Origin: Neodontobutis hainanensis | Taxonomy: Eukaryota > Chordata > Actinopteri > Gobiiformes > Odontobutidae | Direction of reading: 5' to 3' | NCBI GenBank assembly: GCA_024349245.1 | Contig: JALDNG010000001.1 | Span: 191,001-255,000, forward strand | Length of the DNA stretch: 64,000 nucleotides | In this document: piece after piece, positions 13,928 through 27,400 of the stretch | How positions within the stretch are numbered: the first letter of the stretch is position 1 | How the letters are laid out: each line of letters begins with the position of its first letter | Made by a program: the position numbers and the translations under genes | Notes under the pieces: generated by a model | What the model saw: only the letters and a program-made list of their open reading frames with translations | What the model was told of the DNA's origin: nothing | The model's database searches: none

Positions 13928-15485
13928 TTATGAGTTTTCATCATCATCATCATCATAGTATCTGTTCCTCTTGATCTGCTCCTCGACTGTCAGGTTGTCA
14001 TCGTCGTCCCACAGAGATGTGGCGTCTCTGTGTGTGCTGTAGTTTGTGGCAAAGCTGTCATCCTTCCCCCTCACATCTTCCGCTTTATCTGTGTTCACTC
14101 TCAGCTCCATTCCAAAATCCAAAAGGTCGTCCAGTGCTGACATTGTAGGCGTCTTGCTAGCAGATTGACTGATGTCGGGTTTTAAATCAGATATCAGGCC
14201 AGAGCTGCTAGTACTTAGGACAGAAAAAATGTCTTCAAGGAAGCTTGATGTGCTAATCTTTGGCTCGGTGGCCTCGTTTTGGAAAGAGAATTTTCCCTCG
14301 CCTATCTCTCCAAAGACATTTGTGTCTGAATAGGAGCCTGTGGCTTTGGTGCATTTGGCACTTGCTGGCACAAAAGCATCATCCCTCTGTGCCAATTGCA
14401 GCACTTCACTTGGCATCCATTTTGATTCTTTACAGTGTTCGGTTTGGAAAAAATCAAAATCATTGTTTGTCAAGAAGAGTGACTGACTTTCATTTGTCTC
14501 GTTTTTATTAAGACTTTCAAACATGTTTTCAAACTCAACCATTGATAGGCTATTATTGTTGTTGTTAGAATTTGGATTCAGTGCTTGACCAGCAGTTTGA
14601 TTCTGATCTATTACCATGCCATTTACCGTCTCAACACTGTTTGTCCCTTTATCAATCAGCTCCTGCGTCGTAGCTTTACCCGTTTCTTCAACATGTCCAT
14701 TCACTTTCACTTCCTCTTTCACTTCCACTTCCCTTTTCACTGGATTCTTGTCAGCCACATCTCCACTCTCATTCACTTTACTTTGTTCTTTCACTTCCAC
14801 TCCAGCCGCTACTCCAGAGTCCATTTGTGAGCCCACTTGTGCCACAGCCTCAGTGTGACTGTTTGACTCTGAAGATTTCTGAGTAGGAGAATTACTCTCT
14901 TGTTCCATTGCCACAGGCGAGGCCGCACCCTGCAACGCTCTCGAAGTATCTTCAGCCTTTACTTTCTCTGCAACAGTGCTGCTTTCTTTTACCTTCTCAT
15001 TTTCTTGTGCTCCGTTTTGTACTTTTGCAGCAGGATCATCTGTCCTTTTTAATGAAGTATTAACAGGTTTGTCTGGTAGAACATTTTCCTCTGTTGAAGC
15101 ATCTTTAGGGGGCCATGAAGGCTTTACCAACTTCAAATCCTCCTCCACAGAGAAGGGTTTCTTTGGAGTATCTATCTGAGGAGGCCATACCACAGAAATT
15201 TTACTTCCTGGCTTTCTGTTTTCATCGACTGTTTTCACAGCATTGTCCTGGCTCACTGGTATGGAGGTGGCACTGCTTGAGTGTTTGGAATCCATCATTT
15301 TCTTTTGTGCTGCTGGGGATTTGACTTTAGACATCTCAGCTGAATTTAGCTGGTTCTTGTTATTCCACAGTTCCTTGTGTGGTTTCTGTCCAAATCCTTC
15401 ATCATAATTTCCTTTAGACTTGAAAAGTTGATTGTAGTGTGGCATGCAGTACATTCGTCCATGGAGAGAGGCATAATTGCCAAGG
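13928..15485 (-). CDS. xirp2: xirp2 last exon: end of LIM domain and EPLIN-like C-terminus
   Basis: The acceptor is TTTTCATAG|CC; the exon starts in phase 2, completing the Ser of GTLSLGNYASLHG. It carries the last zinc ligands of the LIM domain (C..H in MYCMPHYNQLF), then FKSKGNYDEGFG and KPHKELW. Next come two tryptophan motifs, VVWPPQ and KPSWPPKD, and a long acidic, low-complexity region. The C-terminus is LTVEEQIKRNRYYDDDDDEN. This order and these motifs are those of EPLIN (LIMA1). Length is 518 codons plus stop. The exon is used only by the short isoform, because the long isoform stops one exon earlier. Confidence 0.9.
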
Positions 15486-18400
15486 CTATGAAAAGGAAAT
15501 AACAAACAACACAGTTTTAATAACAGGTTGAAAAAAACATATATTTTCAAATAAAAAATAGTGTACCTTAGTGTGCCTCTGCAGTGTTCACAGCGAAAGC
15601 AGCTCTTATGAAAGTTTTGTTTGTCTGCAATCAGCGACTCCATGGGATACACCCTCTTCCGGCACGCCCTGCACAGTTCGGACTCTGGAACTCGAATTTT
15701 CTACAAAGAGAAAAACACAACTTCTTACTTTCATTTTTATATAAAACATATTACTCTGCGGCCCACAATAAGTAGATCCTTAAAAAAATCACTCTGCTAA
15801 TGTGTAATTAGTGCCATTAATGTTCTAAAATGGCTTTTGAAGAATCCATGTTATTTTACAATTAGTGCTAAAGCTGTAAGACAAACTATAATTACTGCAA
15901 TTAAAATAAAACGCTAATCATGCTCACTTATTACAGTTCAAACACATTCACATTTTAAGCATCACAGTTATTTTGCAATAAAAACAGCACCACACTCGAG
16001 CAGAAGAAATATTAGTTCAACATGTAAATACTTCACAGCAGCAGCAGACATAACCTGCACATCTTACGCGGTGTGACACTCAAATGCATTGTCAAGCTGT
16101 TTTGAAACGAAAACTCTGAGGTCAAATCACAGTCGATGTGAATGTTATTTTTTTTCTTTTCACACAGTGCAGTTCACTTCATACAACACCTGTTTGAAAT
16201 CCACATGCTGCAGGCAAGTTTACCCGTCACTACAGTCTCCTGCTGGTGTGTTACAATCTGAGAACTCCGCTGTTCGGTGACACTGAAGCCCAGATTCTGG
16301 AAAACTCCTTGGCTTTGCGCCCACGACTGCTGAAAGTTTCTCAGCAGTTCCTCTGTGGAGGCCTCATGGGGCACAGTGACTGTTGCAACGTTGCCTCTCA
16401 CCACGTCAGCATAAGACGGAGGATTACCACGGGTCATGGAGCTCTCAGAATGCATCTCAGTCGCACTCCTCTCTTGTCTTGTCATGTTTCCAAAGTCATC
16501 AATGCTACAGCTTTGCTCAGTGACGGATGTAGTTGCAGAGTGTCCCATTGGCTCAGCATAGACCAATTCTGGTTCTCGTCGTTCGATCTGTTCTCTTAGT
16601 TCCCTTGCTGCTTGCGAACTGTGCTCTCCAGTCTCAAAGACATCCTTTATTGCTTTAACATTAAACATGGGGATTTCTTCTGTTCTTGGCATATGTGCCT
16701 CTGTTTCTACCTCCTCTGTATCACTGCCAAGCCTCTCTGAAATTACTATAGGTTCCTTTCTGGTGTAAACTTTTGGTTTTGTAGACTCAAATTTATTAAC
16801 TAGTTTAGACAGGTCAACTCGCGGAAGATCTTCTTTAAAAATGTCAATAGTCACAGTGTTAGTATTTTCCTCAGCGTCAGGTCCAAGGCGTTCAGGAATA
16901 TCAATAGGATCCTTCCTTGCATAAGCCTTACTCACCTCTGCTCTCTGTGCTTCTTCAAAAAAAGTCTTTTTATCCCTGACAGTCATCATGGAGTCCACCA
17001 TTTCTGTGGTGTCCACTAATCCATGCTCACTTCTCTGAGTGGGGGTGTCCCTGTCACTAAATGGGGAGGAGTGCTCTCTTTCAACTGTGAAAGTATCTGA
17101 TACTGGCATCGGAGGTGGTGGGGTGATTCCCCGAGAGAGTTTGGAGGTGGTATCTCTGAGTTTCATCAGTTTCTCAGAGCGGCTCAAGGTGGGAGACGGT
17201 GAAGCCCTGCTAAAAGTAGATGTGGGTGTGTATACCTTGCGAGGTGGAGGCGGAGGTGTCCCAACAGATTTGTAAGCGGGAGGAGAAGGGGTTACTCTGA
17301 GGGGTGAGTCTGTCCTCCTTGATTCAATACTTATAAAGGTTGGGGAAGGAGTGCGGATGCTCGCCAAAGGAGAGGACACTCTATGATCAGCTTTAGCTAA
17401 CTCAGTCACTTCCTGATACACCTTTTTTTCATGAACTGATTTTTTCTCTTCAGTCTCAGTTTTGGATGAGCCAATGCTAATTTTAGAAATCTTTGCTCCA
17501 CTGAAACTTTTGTCTGATTTGGGGGGCACTGTCGGGGGTGCAGGTGAGGCCTCTTTTTCCTGCTTTTCCACCACAACTGTTATGCTTTTCTCCAAAAAGG
17601 TGAGCTTTGCTTGAACAATAGTTTTTATATAGACCACCATCTCTTTCAGTTTTTTCTTATTTTGCTGTTTAGCAATTTCCCCTAGATTCCTTTTCTCATC
17701 TGAGCTCACCATCCAGTCAGGCAGTTGGCTTATAATCAGCCTGACAATGTTGGAGTCTATTTTGCTCGGTGAGCCCTCAAGCTCTTTTATTTGAACGAGC
17801 AGCTTCTGCATAACAATACATTTCTCTGAATCTGTCATTTCAACTGACTGAGCTTCAACTTTCTGGAAATTTTTTTCTGTCCCTTTCACCAATATATCCT
17901 TGCTCTCTCCTTTTGACTTTGTGGCTTTTATCTGCATTTTATTTGTCTCACCTACTTGCGGCTTTATTTGTTGTTTCTGCGTTTGAACGACTTCTTGCTT
18001 CTGAAGGCTTTGCTGAACTACTCTCTCTGTCACAAGCACCTCCTCGTGTCTTTGAACGTGTTCGGCCTTCATGCTCTGCTGACTTTGGGAGACAGATACG
18101 TGGCTCTGGCCTTGATGAGTTGCTGTTATCTTAGCTACCTTGGGCATTAAAATCGTAACTGATGGTGACAGCCTCACCTCGGTTTCGTTCTTTTGGATTT
18201 CTTTCCTTTTTTTCACTTGGACCTCCACCTCGACATTCTTTAAAGGTGGAGTCTCCTGATTTTTCTTCTCATTTATTTTCATTTCTGTTTTAGTCATCTC
18301 ATTTCTTGCTGATGTTAGCTGGCTGGTCTCCGGATGCACTTTTGTCTCACTTTTCTGTATGATGCTACTTTTTTCTTGCTGTATTTCACTTTTCATTGAC

Positions 18401-21400
18401 TCCTTTTGTGCCATACTGCTACATTTATCCTCTTTTTTTTCTGCTGGCATCTTAAATGTTTTCACCTTGAAACTCGGAGTTACCTTTGGGATTTTAGTGG
18501 GTTGAGAAGGAGTCATTTTCCCCTCTTGTGTCACAGGCGCATTAATATTCTTTACATCCTCAGCTTTCAATGTGACCGCAGCCTGGCTTTGAAGATTTAC
18601 ATTTTCCTGGACAGCACTCTGGGTGGCAGAGATAGACTTGGTGCTGGATTTCTTAATAAACTGCTGCTGCTCCGTGACTGTAGAAGTGACCACATTAGAA
18701 CATGACTGGACTTCAGTATTTGAGGTTTCACGGTGAGACTCAGAGGCTGAAATTATTTGAGTTTTGGGTGCAGGAGTGGTTTGGATTTTTTTAATTACTT
18801 CAGTTGAAGCGTGTATTTTTTCTGAAGAGTATTTTTTATCTAAGTTAGCATTTGGGGATCCGGGGGTTAACTTCTTACTTATTACTGAGATGGAGGGCTT
18901 ACTCAGAGGGATTTGTGAAGGGGTTTTCTTGGTACATATCTCTTGTGCTGATTTATCTTCTTTAGAAATGGCCTTGGTCTCCTCCTTCTTTGTTGTTACT
19001 TTAGTCACAGCTTCTCTTTCTGTGTTCTCAGCTGTGAGCTCGGTACTGGCTACCGAGGAGAATGATTGTGTATGTGTATTCATTTGCGGCGAAGTGGGAG
19101 TGTTAACGTTAGTCTTTTCTACTTCCTCTTTTTCCATCTTCTGCAGGCGGTAACGCTCCTCCGCGAGCATTAGGGGGGTTTTAAATTTGCGAGCAAAGGG
19201 TTTTGGCTTTGGCATTGGGGAGGGTTCAGGGGTTGGAGGCAATTTAAGTGGAGGAGGAAGGACTTTTTTGGGAGGCTGGGGACTTTCTTTTTGTGTTAGC
19301 TTTGGGATGCACGCTGGTATTTTTGTTGTTGACACTGCTGTTGATTCAGTCTGTATCTGTTTTCTTGCTTCAATCTGCTGGGTGGTTTCAATCTTTTTCA
19401 CTTCCTGAACTTTAGCTTCTTCTTTATGCTCTGTTGCCACTGTTATTCCTTGATCTGGAGGCAGCTGTGGCGGAGGAGGTGGAGGGGTTTCTTGTTTTTT
19501 CTTCCATGAGGGTTTAACTTGTATGGGCTTTTGTACCTCTGGCTGTTTAGGAACTTTAAATATAGGCTTAATGATGGGTTTTCCTAGCTTGGCTGCGGGA
19601 AGCTGAGGCATCGCATTGAGCTCTTGCTGTGAGGGAGGTGGAGGGAGGAAGTCTTGTCCAGACACAGCAGGTGGAGGAGGTGATGGTGGCGGTGGAGGGG
19701 GGAAAAATTCAGGCTCGGACTTTGTGCATTCAGCAGGTGGTGGTGGCGGAGGAGGGGGGGGAGGCAAGTCACTATCCTGCCTCAAGATAGAAGACCGGGA
19801 GGTGGGGGACACGGGGCTCTCCAGCACGGGTGATGGAGGTGGAGGAAGAAACAGCTCCGACTCTGAGGGTGGAGGCGGAGAAGACGGTGGTGGGGGAAAG
19901 TGAATCTCTGGCTTGGGCTTTTTGATCAGAGTCTTTCCTCTCACATCAAGGTTTCGGATATCACTTTTTATGTTTTTGATGTTGTGCTTTTGTGCAAGAG
20001 CTCTATCCTCTGTTTGCTTTTGCATGGCTGACATTTGCTCTTTTTCGTTCTTCTGCTTTTGCAAGACCGTTTTCTCTGTGACTGAAGTTTGCACCTGTGT
20101 GACCGTTTTTGTTGAAATTTTTCTCTGCAATATATTGTGCTCCTCTTTCATCACATTCACATCTGCTGCTTTAATCTCTGTTTGAACATTATTAGCTATT
20201 TGTTTATTCTTTATCTTAATAGGCTTTGGGGCCTGTGATTTCTGTGGGGGCACCGTTTTCTGTTTTGATTCTTTCATGTTCATCTTCTGAGAGGCCTCAA
20301 GAGCATTGTCTGTTTTGGCTACAGCAACAGAGTGCTCCTCTTGGGTTATTACCTCTGTTTTCACCAATTTGCTTTCCTGATTCTTGTGTATGTGCTTTTG
20401 TGACTCACTGCTCTGAGAGAGGTTTTTCACAGCGGGGGCCATATTGACTGCACTCTCACTCTTTGCTTCATGCACATGCTCATGTTCTGCCTGCTTTGCG
20501 CTTGATGGATTTTTTACAGTCACGTTTGCTTTCTTGGGATACATTCGTTTGACTTTTGAAGACTGTTTCCTTTCCATGAGAGACTTAATTGCTCCTTGAA
20601 CATCACCTCTCACTACCTCCTCTTTTTCGATCTGAGTCATCTCTTGCCCTTCATACAATGATTTGATAGAGGTTTTCACGTCTCCTTCAATGCTACCCCT
20701 GCGCCGCATTCTTGGAGAGGTCGAAGGCTCTAGCAGCAGCTGGATGGTTCCTTTAACATCCCCTTGTTCGCTCACTTGATGCTGATACATTTTCTTCTCA
20801 CTTGATGCTTCGTGTAGACTTTGCATGGCAGTGTGAATGTCTCCTTTGACAATTTCCTCTTTTTCTATCTCTTTCACAGCTTGTGTTGCCTCCTCCAGGG
20901 ATCTCAAAGTCCCTCTAATGTCCCCTGCCACTAGATCGTCAACTGTTGCTTCTGTTTTAGTGGCTGTGGATTTCTCCAGTGACTCGAGAGCCCCTTTGAT
21001 ATCTCCCCTGACGATTTCGGGCTTTTCCATCTCTTTGGGTTGATGCTGCGCTTCCTCTAAGGATCTCAAAGTAGTTGGTATGTCTCCTTTGACCACCTCC
21101 TCCTTCTCTATTACCACTTTTTGATTGATAGCTTGGGTCAGTGAATCCAGGGCTGCACTGAGGTCACCTTTAACAATGTCCTTTTTCTCTAGGTTTTTAT
21201 AGGTAACAGAAGGCTCTGTCATAAAGACTTTAACAGTGCTGTTCACATCTCCAGGAACTATATCATCCTTTGCCACCGTACGGCCAATTTGCTGCTGATT
21301 CTTTCGCAGCAACATTTTGGTTTCTTCAATGTCACCACCAATTATACGCTCCTTTTCCACATTTTCCGGGCCTTCGTCTGTTTCATACTGAAGTTGCTTC

Positions 21401-24400
21401 AGGTAATCCAAAGCCCCGGACTCGATGCACGTAGAGTAAAAACTGACATTGCCCCTTTCGGTGTCTAAAACCTTTATCTTTTTTGACTCCTCTCCTCCAT
21501 TGTTAGAAAGCAAACGATGTAGCGCTTTGCTTACATTACCGTGAATGATGTCTTCTTTCTCCATGCTAGCGCCCTCCTCTTTGTTTAATAGAGAATAAAT
21601 AGTCATCCTAACATCTCCCTTCTCGTCTTCCTGAATCAGAATGCCACGCTTTGAAGAACCTCCATTTTTGAGCAGATTGTTTATTGCCTCTTGAATGTCA
21701 CCGCAGATAATTTCGTCCTTCTCAACATCGATTCCTTTTTCCTGGTTGAATAGCTGCTTGACTGTGGTGTTGATGTCCCCCCGCTCCTCCTTGTCAATAG
21801 TTATAGCCCTTTCAGTGGTCTCCCTGCGGTTCAGGAGGTTCATCATAATATTGCTCAAGTCCCCACGAATGACCTCTTCTTTTTGGATTTGTGGGGCTTC
21901 TTGGTTCATCAGTTTGTACTTTGCCATGCGGACATCACCAATCTCATCAGCCTCAATCAGAATGCCTTGTGATTCAACCATTTTCTGACAATACAGCTCT
22001 TCAAGCGTCTCTTTGATGCTTTTGCCAATTATTTCTTTCTTCGCCACACTGCTTTCGTTGAATTCGTTGAAAGGAGTGGTTTCAAATAGCCACGTTGTTG
22101 TTTTCACATCAGCCTGTGGAATCTCCTCCTTGGCGACAGCAGGCCCCGCGCTGTCACTCTCTTTAATTCTGTCGAGGGGCTGCTTCTCAAAGAGCCACAC
22201 AGACTGTTTGACGTCGCCTTTAATCACTTCCTCTTTTGTCACTCTCTCCATGTCATCGTATTCGTTTGCATCACCGCGGATCTCATCAATTGTGCGGGTT
22301 TCAAACATCCACGTGGCGGATCTGACGTCGCCTTTTTGTATCTCGCTCACGCTGACGGTTCTAATGTACTTTTGAGACATCTCGTCCGTTTCGAATCTGT
22401 GTTTGTTTGACTTCACGTTTCCACCTTGGATGTCTGAGACAGTTTTGGACCTTACTTTTATATCCTCTGCAATTTCATCAAGAGGCTGTGTTTCAAACCT
22501 CCATCTGGCCGAGCTAACATCTCCTTTGTTGACGCCTTCTTCGGTCACAGCTTTTATAACATACACCTCCTCTGAATCTCTAATTAAATCGAGAGGTTTT
22601 GTCTCAAAAAGCCATCTAGCCCCCACCACGTCCCCTCTCATTATTTCCTCCTTTGTAACTGTGGTTACTTCATGATAGTGGCCCTCTTTGTCACAAATAG
22701 CGTACAGTGGCTGAGTTTCAAACATCATTGTGTAATTCTTCACATCTCCTTTCTCTCTCTCATTTCTCAAAATACTGGTAAGGGTAGATATTTCAGTTTC
22801 TGTTGACTCCTCTTTTATCCTATCCAGAGAATATGTTTCAAAAATAAAGCGGCCTTTGTTAACATCGCCACCCTGAACATCAGTGACACTGCGTATTTCC
22901 TTTGTCTCTGTGTAATCATCACGTATTGCATCAATTGGCTGATTCTCGAACATCCATGTGCAGTTAAACACATTTCCAGCTTGTATGTCCTCAGCCTGCT
23001 GAGTCTTTAACCTTTGCATGGTTTCCTGTGAGGTGGAGCTCATAATGTCAGAAGAACGATTCTCAAAAATGTACTTCATTCTGGAGACGTCGCCTGAGTT
23101 AATGTCGATTTCTGTCACCCTGCGGAAAGAGCCGGAGCCTTCACCTGTAATGTTTTCAAGATTCTCCGTTTCAAAGAGGAACCGGGCCAGGCGAACATCT
23201 TTACCTTGAATGTCCTCTTGCTTTACAGTGCAGGTCGTTAAAATGGTTTCTTCTGACTCGGTGTGATCCCGGATATTGTCAAGAGTCTGAGTTTCAAAGA
23301 GCCAAGTGCAGGTTTTGACGTCGCCCTTTTGTACTTCGACATCTGTTTCACTCTTTTCCACCTTTTCATACAACACATCCATTGGCTGCGTCTCAAATAG
23401 CCACCTGCAGGTTTTGACGTCCCCTTTTTCAATGTGAATTCCTTCTTTAGTTGTATGCTCTTTGTCTTCAGAATGAATTCTATCCAGTGCTTGAGTCTCA
23501 AATAACCACTTGGCTGTTTTAACATCCCCTGACTCAATCTCCTGCTTTGATATGCCCTTTATAATCTGAAATTTATTGATGCTTTCATTAAATTCATCAA
23601 TAGGACGCGTTTCAAACATCCATCTGCAGCTACGGACGTCTCCTTTCACAATCTCCTCACGCCTCACAGTCCTCACCTCATGATAATGTCCAGAGCTGTC
23701 TTGCATAGCATACATAGGAGTAGATTCAAAGAGCACTTTGTTTGATTTGACCGATCCACTTGTGACGCCTTCCACTTGAATCTTTTGTGCCCCTTCACAT
23801 TTACTTAAATCCATAGTTTCAAACCTTTCTTTAAAGTTGCTCACATCACCTTTGTCAAGAGTTTCAATATTCACAGTCCGTGTGATCTCCTTCTTGTCCT
23901 CGCGGATATTCTCAAGTGGCTGACTTTCAAAGACCCACCTTTGATGTCTCACGTCGCCTTTTTCTTCCTCAGATGCAAACATTTTCTTCAATTTTCCAAC
24001 TTCTGGCAGTTCTTTAAGATTTTCCATTGGGACTGTTTCGAACAGATTTTTTGCTGATTGAACATCCCCTCCAACAATATCCTCAAAAGGTAACGGTCTA
24101 GCATTTGTGTTATCTTTCAGCTTATCCATTGGCTGCGTCTCAAACACCTCACAGTGCCGTTTCACATCTGCTCCAATTATCTCCTCCTTTTGTTTCCTGG
24201 AACTCTCCCATTCGTCATCCTTTATTGAGTCCAGGGTCTTTGTTTCAAAAAGCCATCTACCTTTGTTAACACCTCCTTGTGTGTTATCCTCCATGGATAT
24301 ACCACAGATGAGCTTAACCTTCGCAGGGTCTCTGTTGATCACATCCAAAGGCTGTGTCTCAAACATCCAGCGGGAGGTCTTGACATCTCCTTTTTCGGTC

Positions 24401-27400
24401 TCTTCCCTACGAATAGTTGTGATCTCCAACATCTCACCTGACTGGCCCCTGATGACACACATGGGCAGTGTTTCAAACATTCGAGTGGTCGTCTTGACAT
24501 CCCCCTTAATTTCTTCCAGCTCTGATTTAAGGTTCAGAAAGTGACTCTCCTCAATAGTTTCAGTCTTACCTAAACTATCCAAATGCTGCGTTTCAAACAG
24601 ATATCTTGCCGTCTTCACATCTCCTCCAGTTATATCCTTAGTGCTGATGCCATCTGTCTCCTGCTCGTCTTCTTGGTAGATTTTATTCAGGTAGTCCAGT
24701 GGCTGGGTCTCAAAAAGCCAAGTAGCAGTGCGTACGTCTCCTCTCGCTAGTTCGGAATTTTTTTGTGTCTGCTCATTTGATTCCAGTGTCTCATTTCCAA
24801 GAGAATCCATCGGCTGAGTCTCGAACATCCAAGCTGTTAATCTGACATCTTTACCAGCAATAATTTCCTGCTGTGCAATTTTCCTTACCTCCTCCTCATC
24901 TGGTGTCTCATCTTTGATTGTATCTAGTGGCTGGTTTTCAAACATCCATCGCCTGGACTGCACTTCGCCTTTAAGAATTTCATCCCACTCCACAGACTCT
25001 CTGTCGGGGCTCGAGCACTCACTTGAGCTGTTCCCTTCATGTTCAAACATATAACAGGTCTGCTGGACATCTCCTACCATTTCCCCACTTTCCAAATGCT
25101 GTTTCTCTGCATCACTGAGCTGGCTCAAGAAGTCAGATTGCAGGTTTTTGCGGACGTCTGGGTTTATGTGCTTGTAGAGTCGTTTTAGTTCAGCCATGCT
25201 CTTGTGTTTGAAGTACTGTTCTTTACTAATTGTGAGCTTATTTTGAGAGGTTTGCTTGCTGGACTCTTGTGCCACCTGCATGAGGTTTGGGGGAGGGGGC
25301 GGTGGAAAACTCTCCTCACCCTCAAACATTGCTGATGACGTTTTATCAGTGGATGAAGACTGACAGCTTGTCATTACAGAAGCCTCAGGTGCCTGATTAA
25401 CTGGTACCCACTGAAACTGGTTCAAATCCACATCAACCTGTGATGTTAAGGTGAAATGTAAGTAAAGGAGAGGGACAAAAAAGAGGAGTGAAATTTATAT
25501 CAAATAAGGCAACACAAATTGACAGTGAAATGCAGGCAATGAAGTATTGGATGTATAAGAAGAAAATGAAGGATGGCGCCAATAATTCTCACTTAAACAG
25601 CAGACCATAAGTGAGCTGTATATGAAGTTATTTTTCAGTTTAAATAAGTGATGATTGGCTGTGTGATAAAATAATGTTTTATCAAATCTAATTTATTCTC
25701 CGTCAGCAGATTTTATAATGTGGACTCGTCTACATCCTTATAGCTAATAAAACCCACCATCATGTATTTAAATCAACAGAAGATCATTACCTTGATTTCC
25801 TTGGCTGGTGCTGCTTCCTCAATAGTTTTTTCATACTGCTGCTTCAAAGCCTGTGTGGAAACCTTTGGTAGGTCCTCTCCTCCAACGAGCATAACTGAAT
25901 TAGACACAAGAAGAAGGCTGCCTCATTAAGTCATTCACAGTGAGGAAGCTCAGGGGAATTGGAGAGAAAAATAAATCATTTTATTAAAAACCTGAGTAGT
26001 TTTCATTTTCTGAAACCATGCAGTCGTGATTGCCCAATTTCCGCTTTCCAATATTTTACCTCCCTGACTTTGCCCTGATTAGATTTGCTGCTCTGCATCG
26101 CTAAGAAAATCATCTGCACTCCAACTCATTTTACAGAGCATCCCTTATTCACCCCTAGTAGGAGCAATCATTAATATACAAGACATAAGCAGCACTGTGA
26201 TACAACGTGCAATTTACAATATAAAAAGGTAGGACTAGAATAGCGCCATTATCAACCTGTTTCATTGTGATGGTTCCCATGACTGGTGGCCACAGTGTTC
26301 TGTTGGACCCTTTGATCCTGGATCACCTGTGAAAAGAATATAAGAGATTGTTAGAATATTGGAAACTATTTCATCAGAAAGATAAAAACACTTAGCATGG
26401 CGTCAATTTTCTGTAAGTAACAAAATAAAAAGTAATGACAAGTGAAAGTACCTCTTGTTGATTGTGAAAGATGGCTGTAGTGGGCACGCCATCTCTGGCA
26501 CTGCTTCTCACGGTCACCTCTGAGGAACTTGACATTTCCTGTTCAAAAAGAACATTTTAATGCAGAATCCTCACATACACAACTTAAACAGTACACATTC
26601 ACATGCTTTCTAGGGAATTCCAAACTTTTTGTGAGCAATACAAAAACAAAAAAACATTCACAAGTAAAACCCATTTGATTTGAGAGCGATGAAATTGAAA
26701 TATGACAGGTTGTAATCTCTACTGTTCACATAAAATATCCATTGTGGCGAAGCTCTGTATTCTAGAAACCACTTATGTCTAATATCTTTTTTTACAGTTT
26801 CACAATACCACATCTGTGAAGCAAACTCAAGCAGAAAGCTCTGGTCTCTCACAAAACCTCTATCAAACTGAATCAGACATTTCCCTTCAAACATTTAGCA
26901 TTCGCCGAGGTCCTTGTGTGCTCAATGACTCCGCTCTGTTCCCTGCTTGAATGAGCAGATGGGGTAGAATACATGGCAGGCCAAAAGTGACCTCACTTCA
27001 CTGAGATCCGGGCCCCACTGAAGCTGCAAACACATTCAGGCATTTTGCTCACGAACGGTATGACAGTGCCTTGACAAAGTTCAAGGTGCCCTCTTTGATT
27101 TGACCTATAAAGTCTCAGACATAGCAGCCAATAAAATAATAAAAACTACAGTAGAATATAAATGCTTTAAAGGTATCCAGGCATTTGTGCACAGAGAGGA
27201 TAATAGTAAAAAATCCAAACATAAACTGCATCAACAAAACATTAATATAAATAATTTTACACCTAATGCAAATGATTACAAATTCTACATTTTTCTTTTT
27301 TCTGTTATTTTATAAGCATGCTGTTAGTCAAGAAAATTTGAGCAAATAAAAAGCCCACTCACTCATGTAGTTTTTAGGGTTTGTGTGGGATAATCTGCAT

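Noticed and set aside
15486..15566. Apparent 574-residue continuous frame through the LIM region
   Set aside because: The residues YTIFYLKIYVFFNLLLKLCC are translated intron; splice sites at 15567 and 15485 restore a standard LIM domain.
19616..19903. Plus-strand Gly-rich open frame opposite xirp2
   Set aside because: Antisense of the polyproline codons; no independent evidence for a gene.
14260..24544. Many plus-strand open frames of 60-145 codons opposite xirp2 exons
   Set aside because: Shadows of a long biased coding exon; their products are low-complexity reverse translations.
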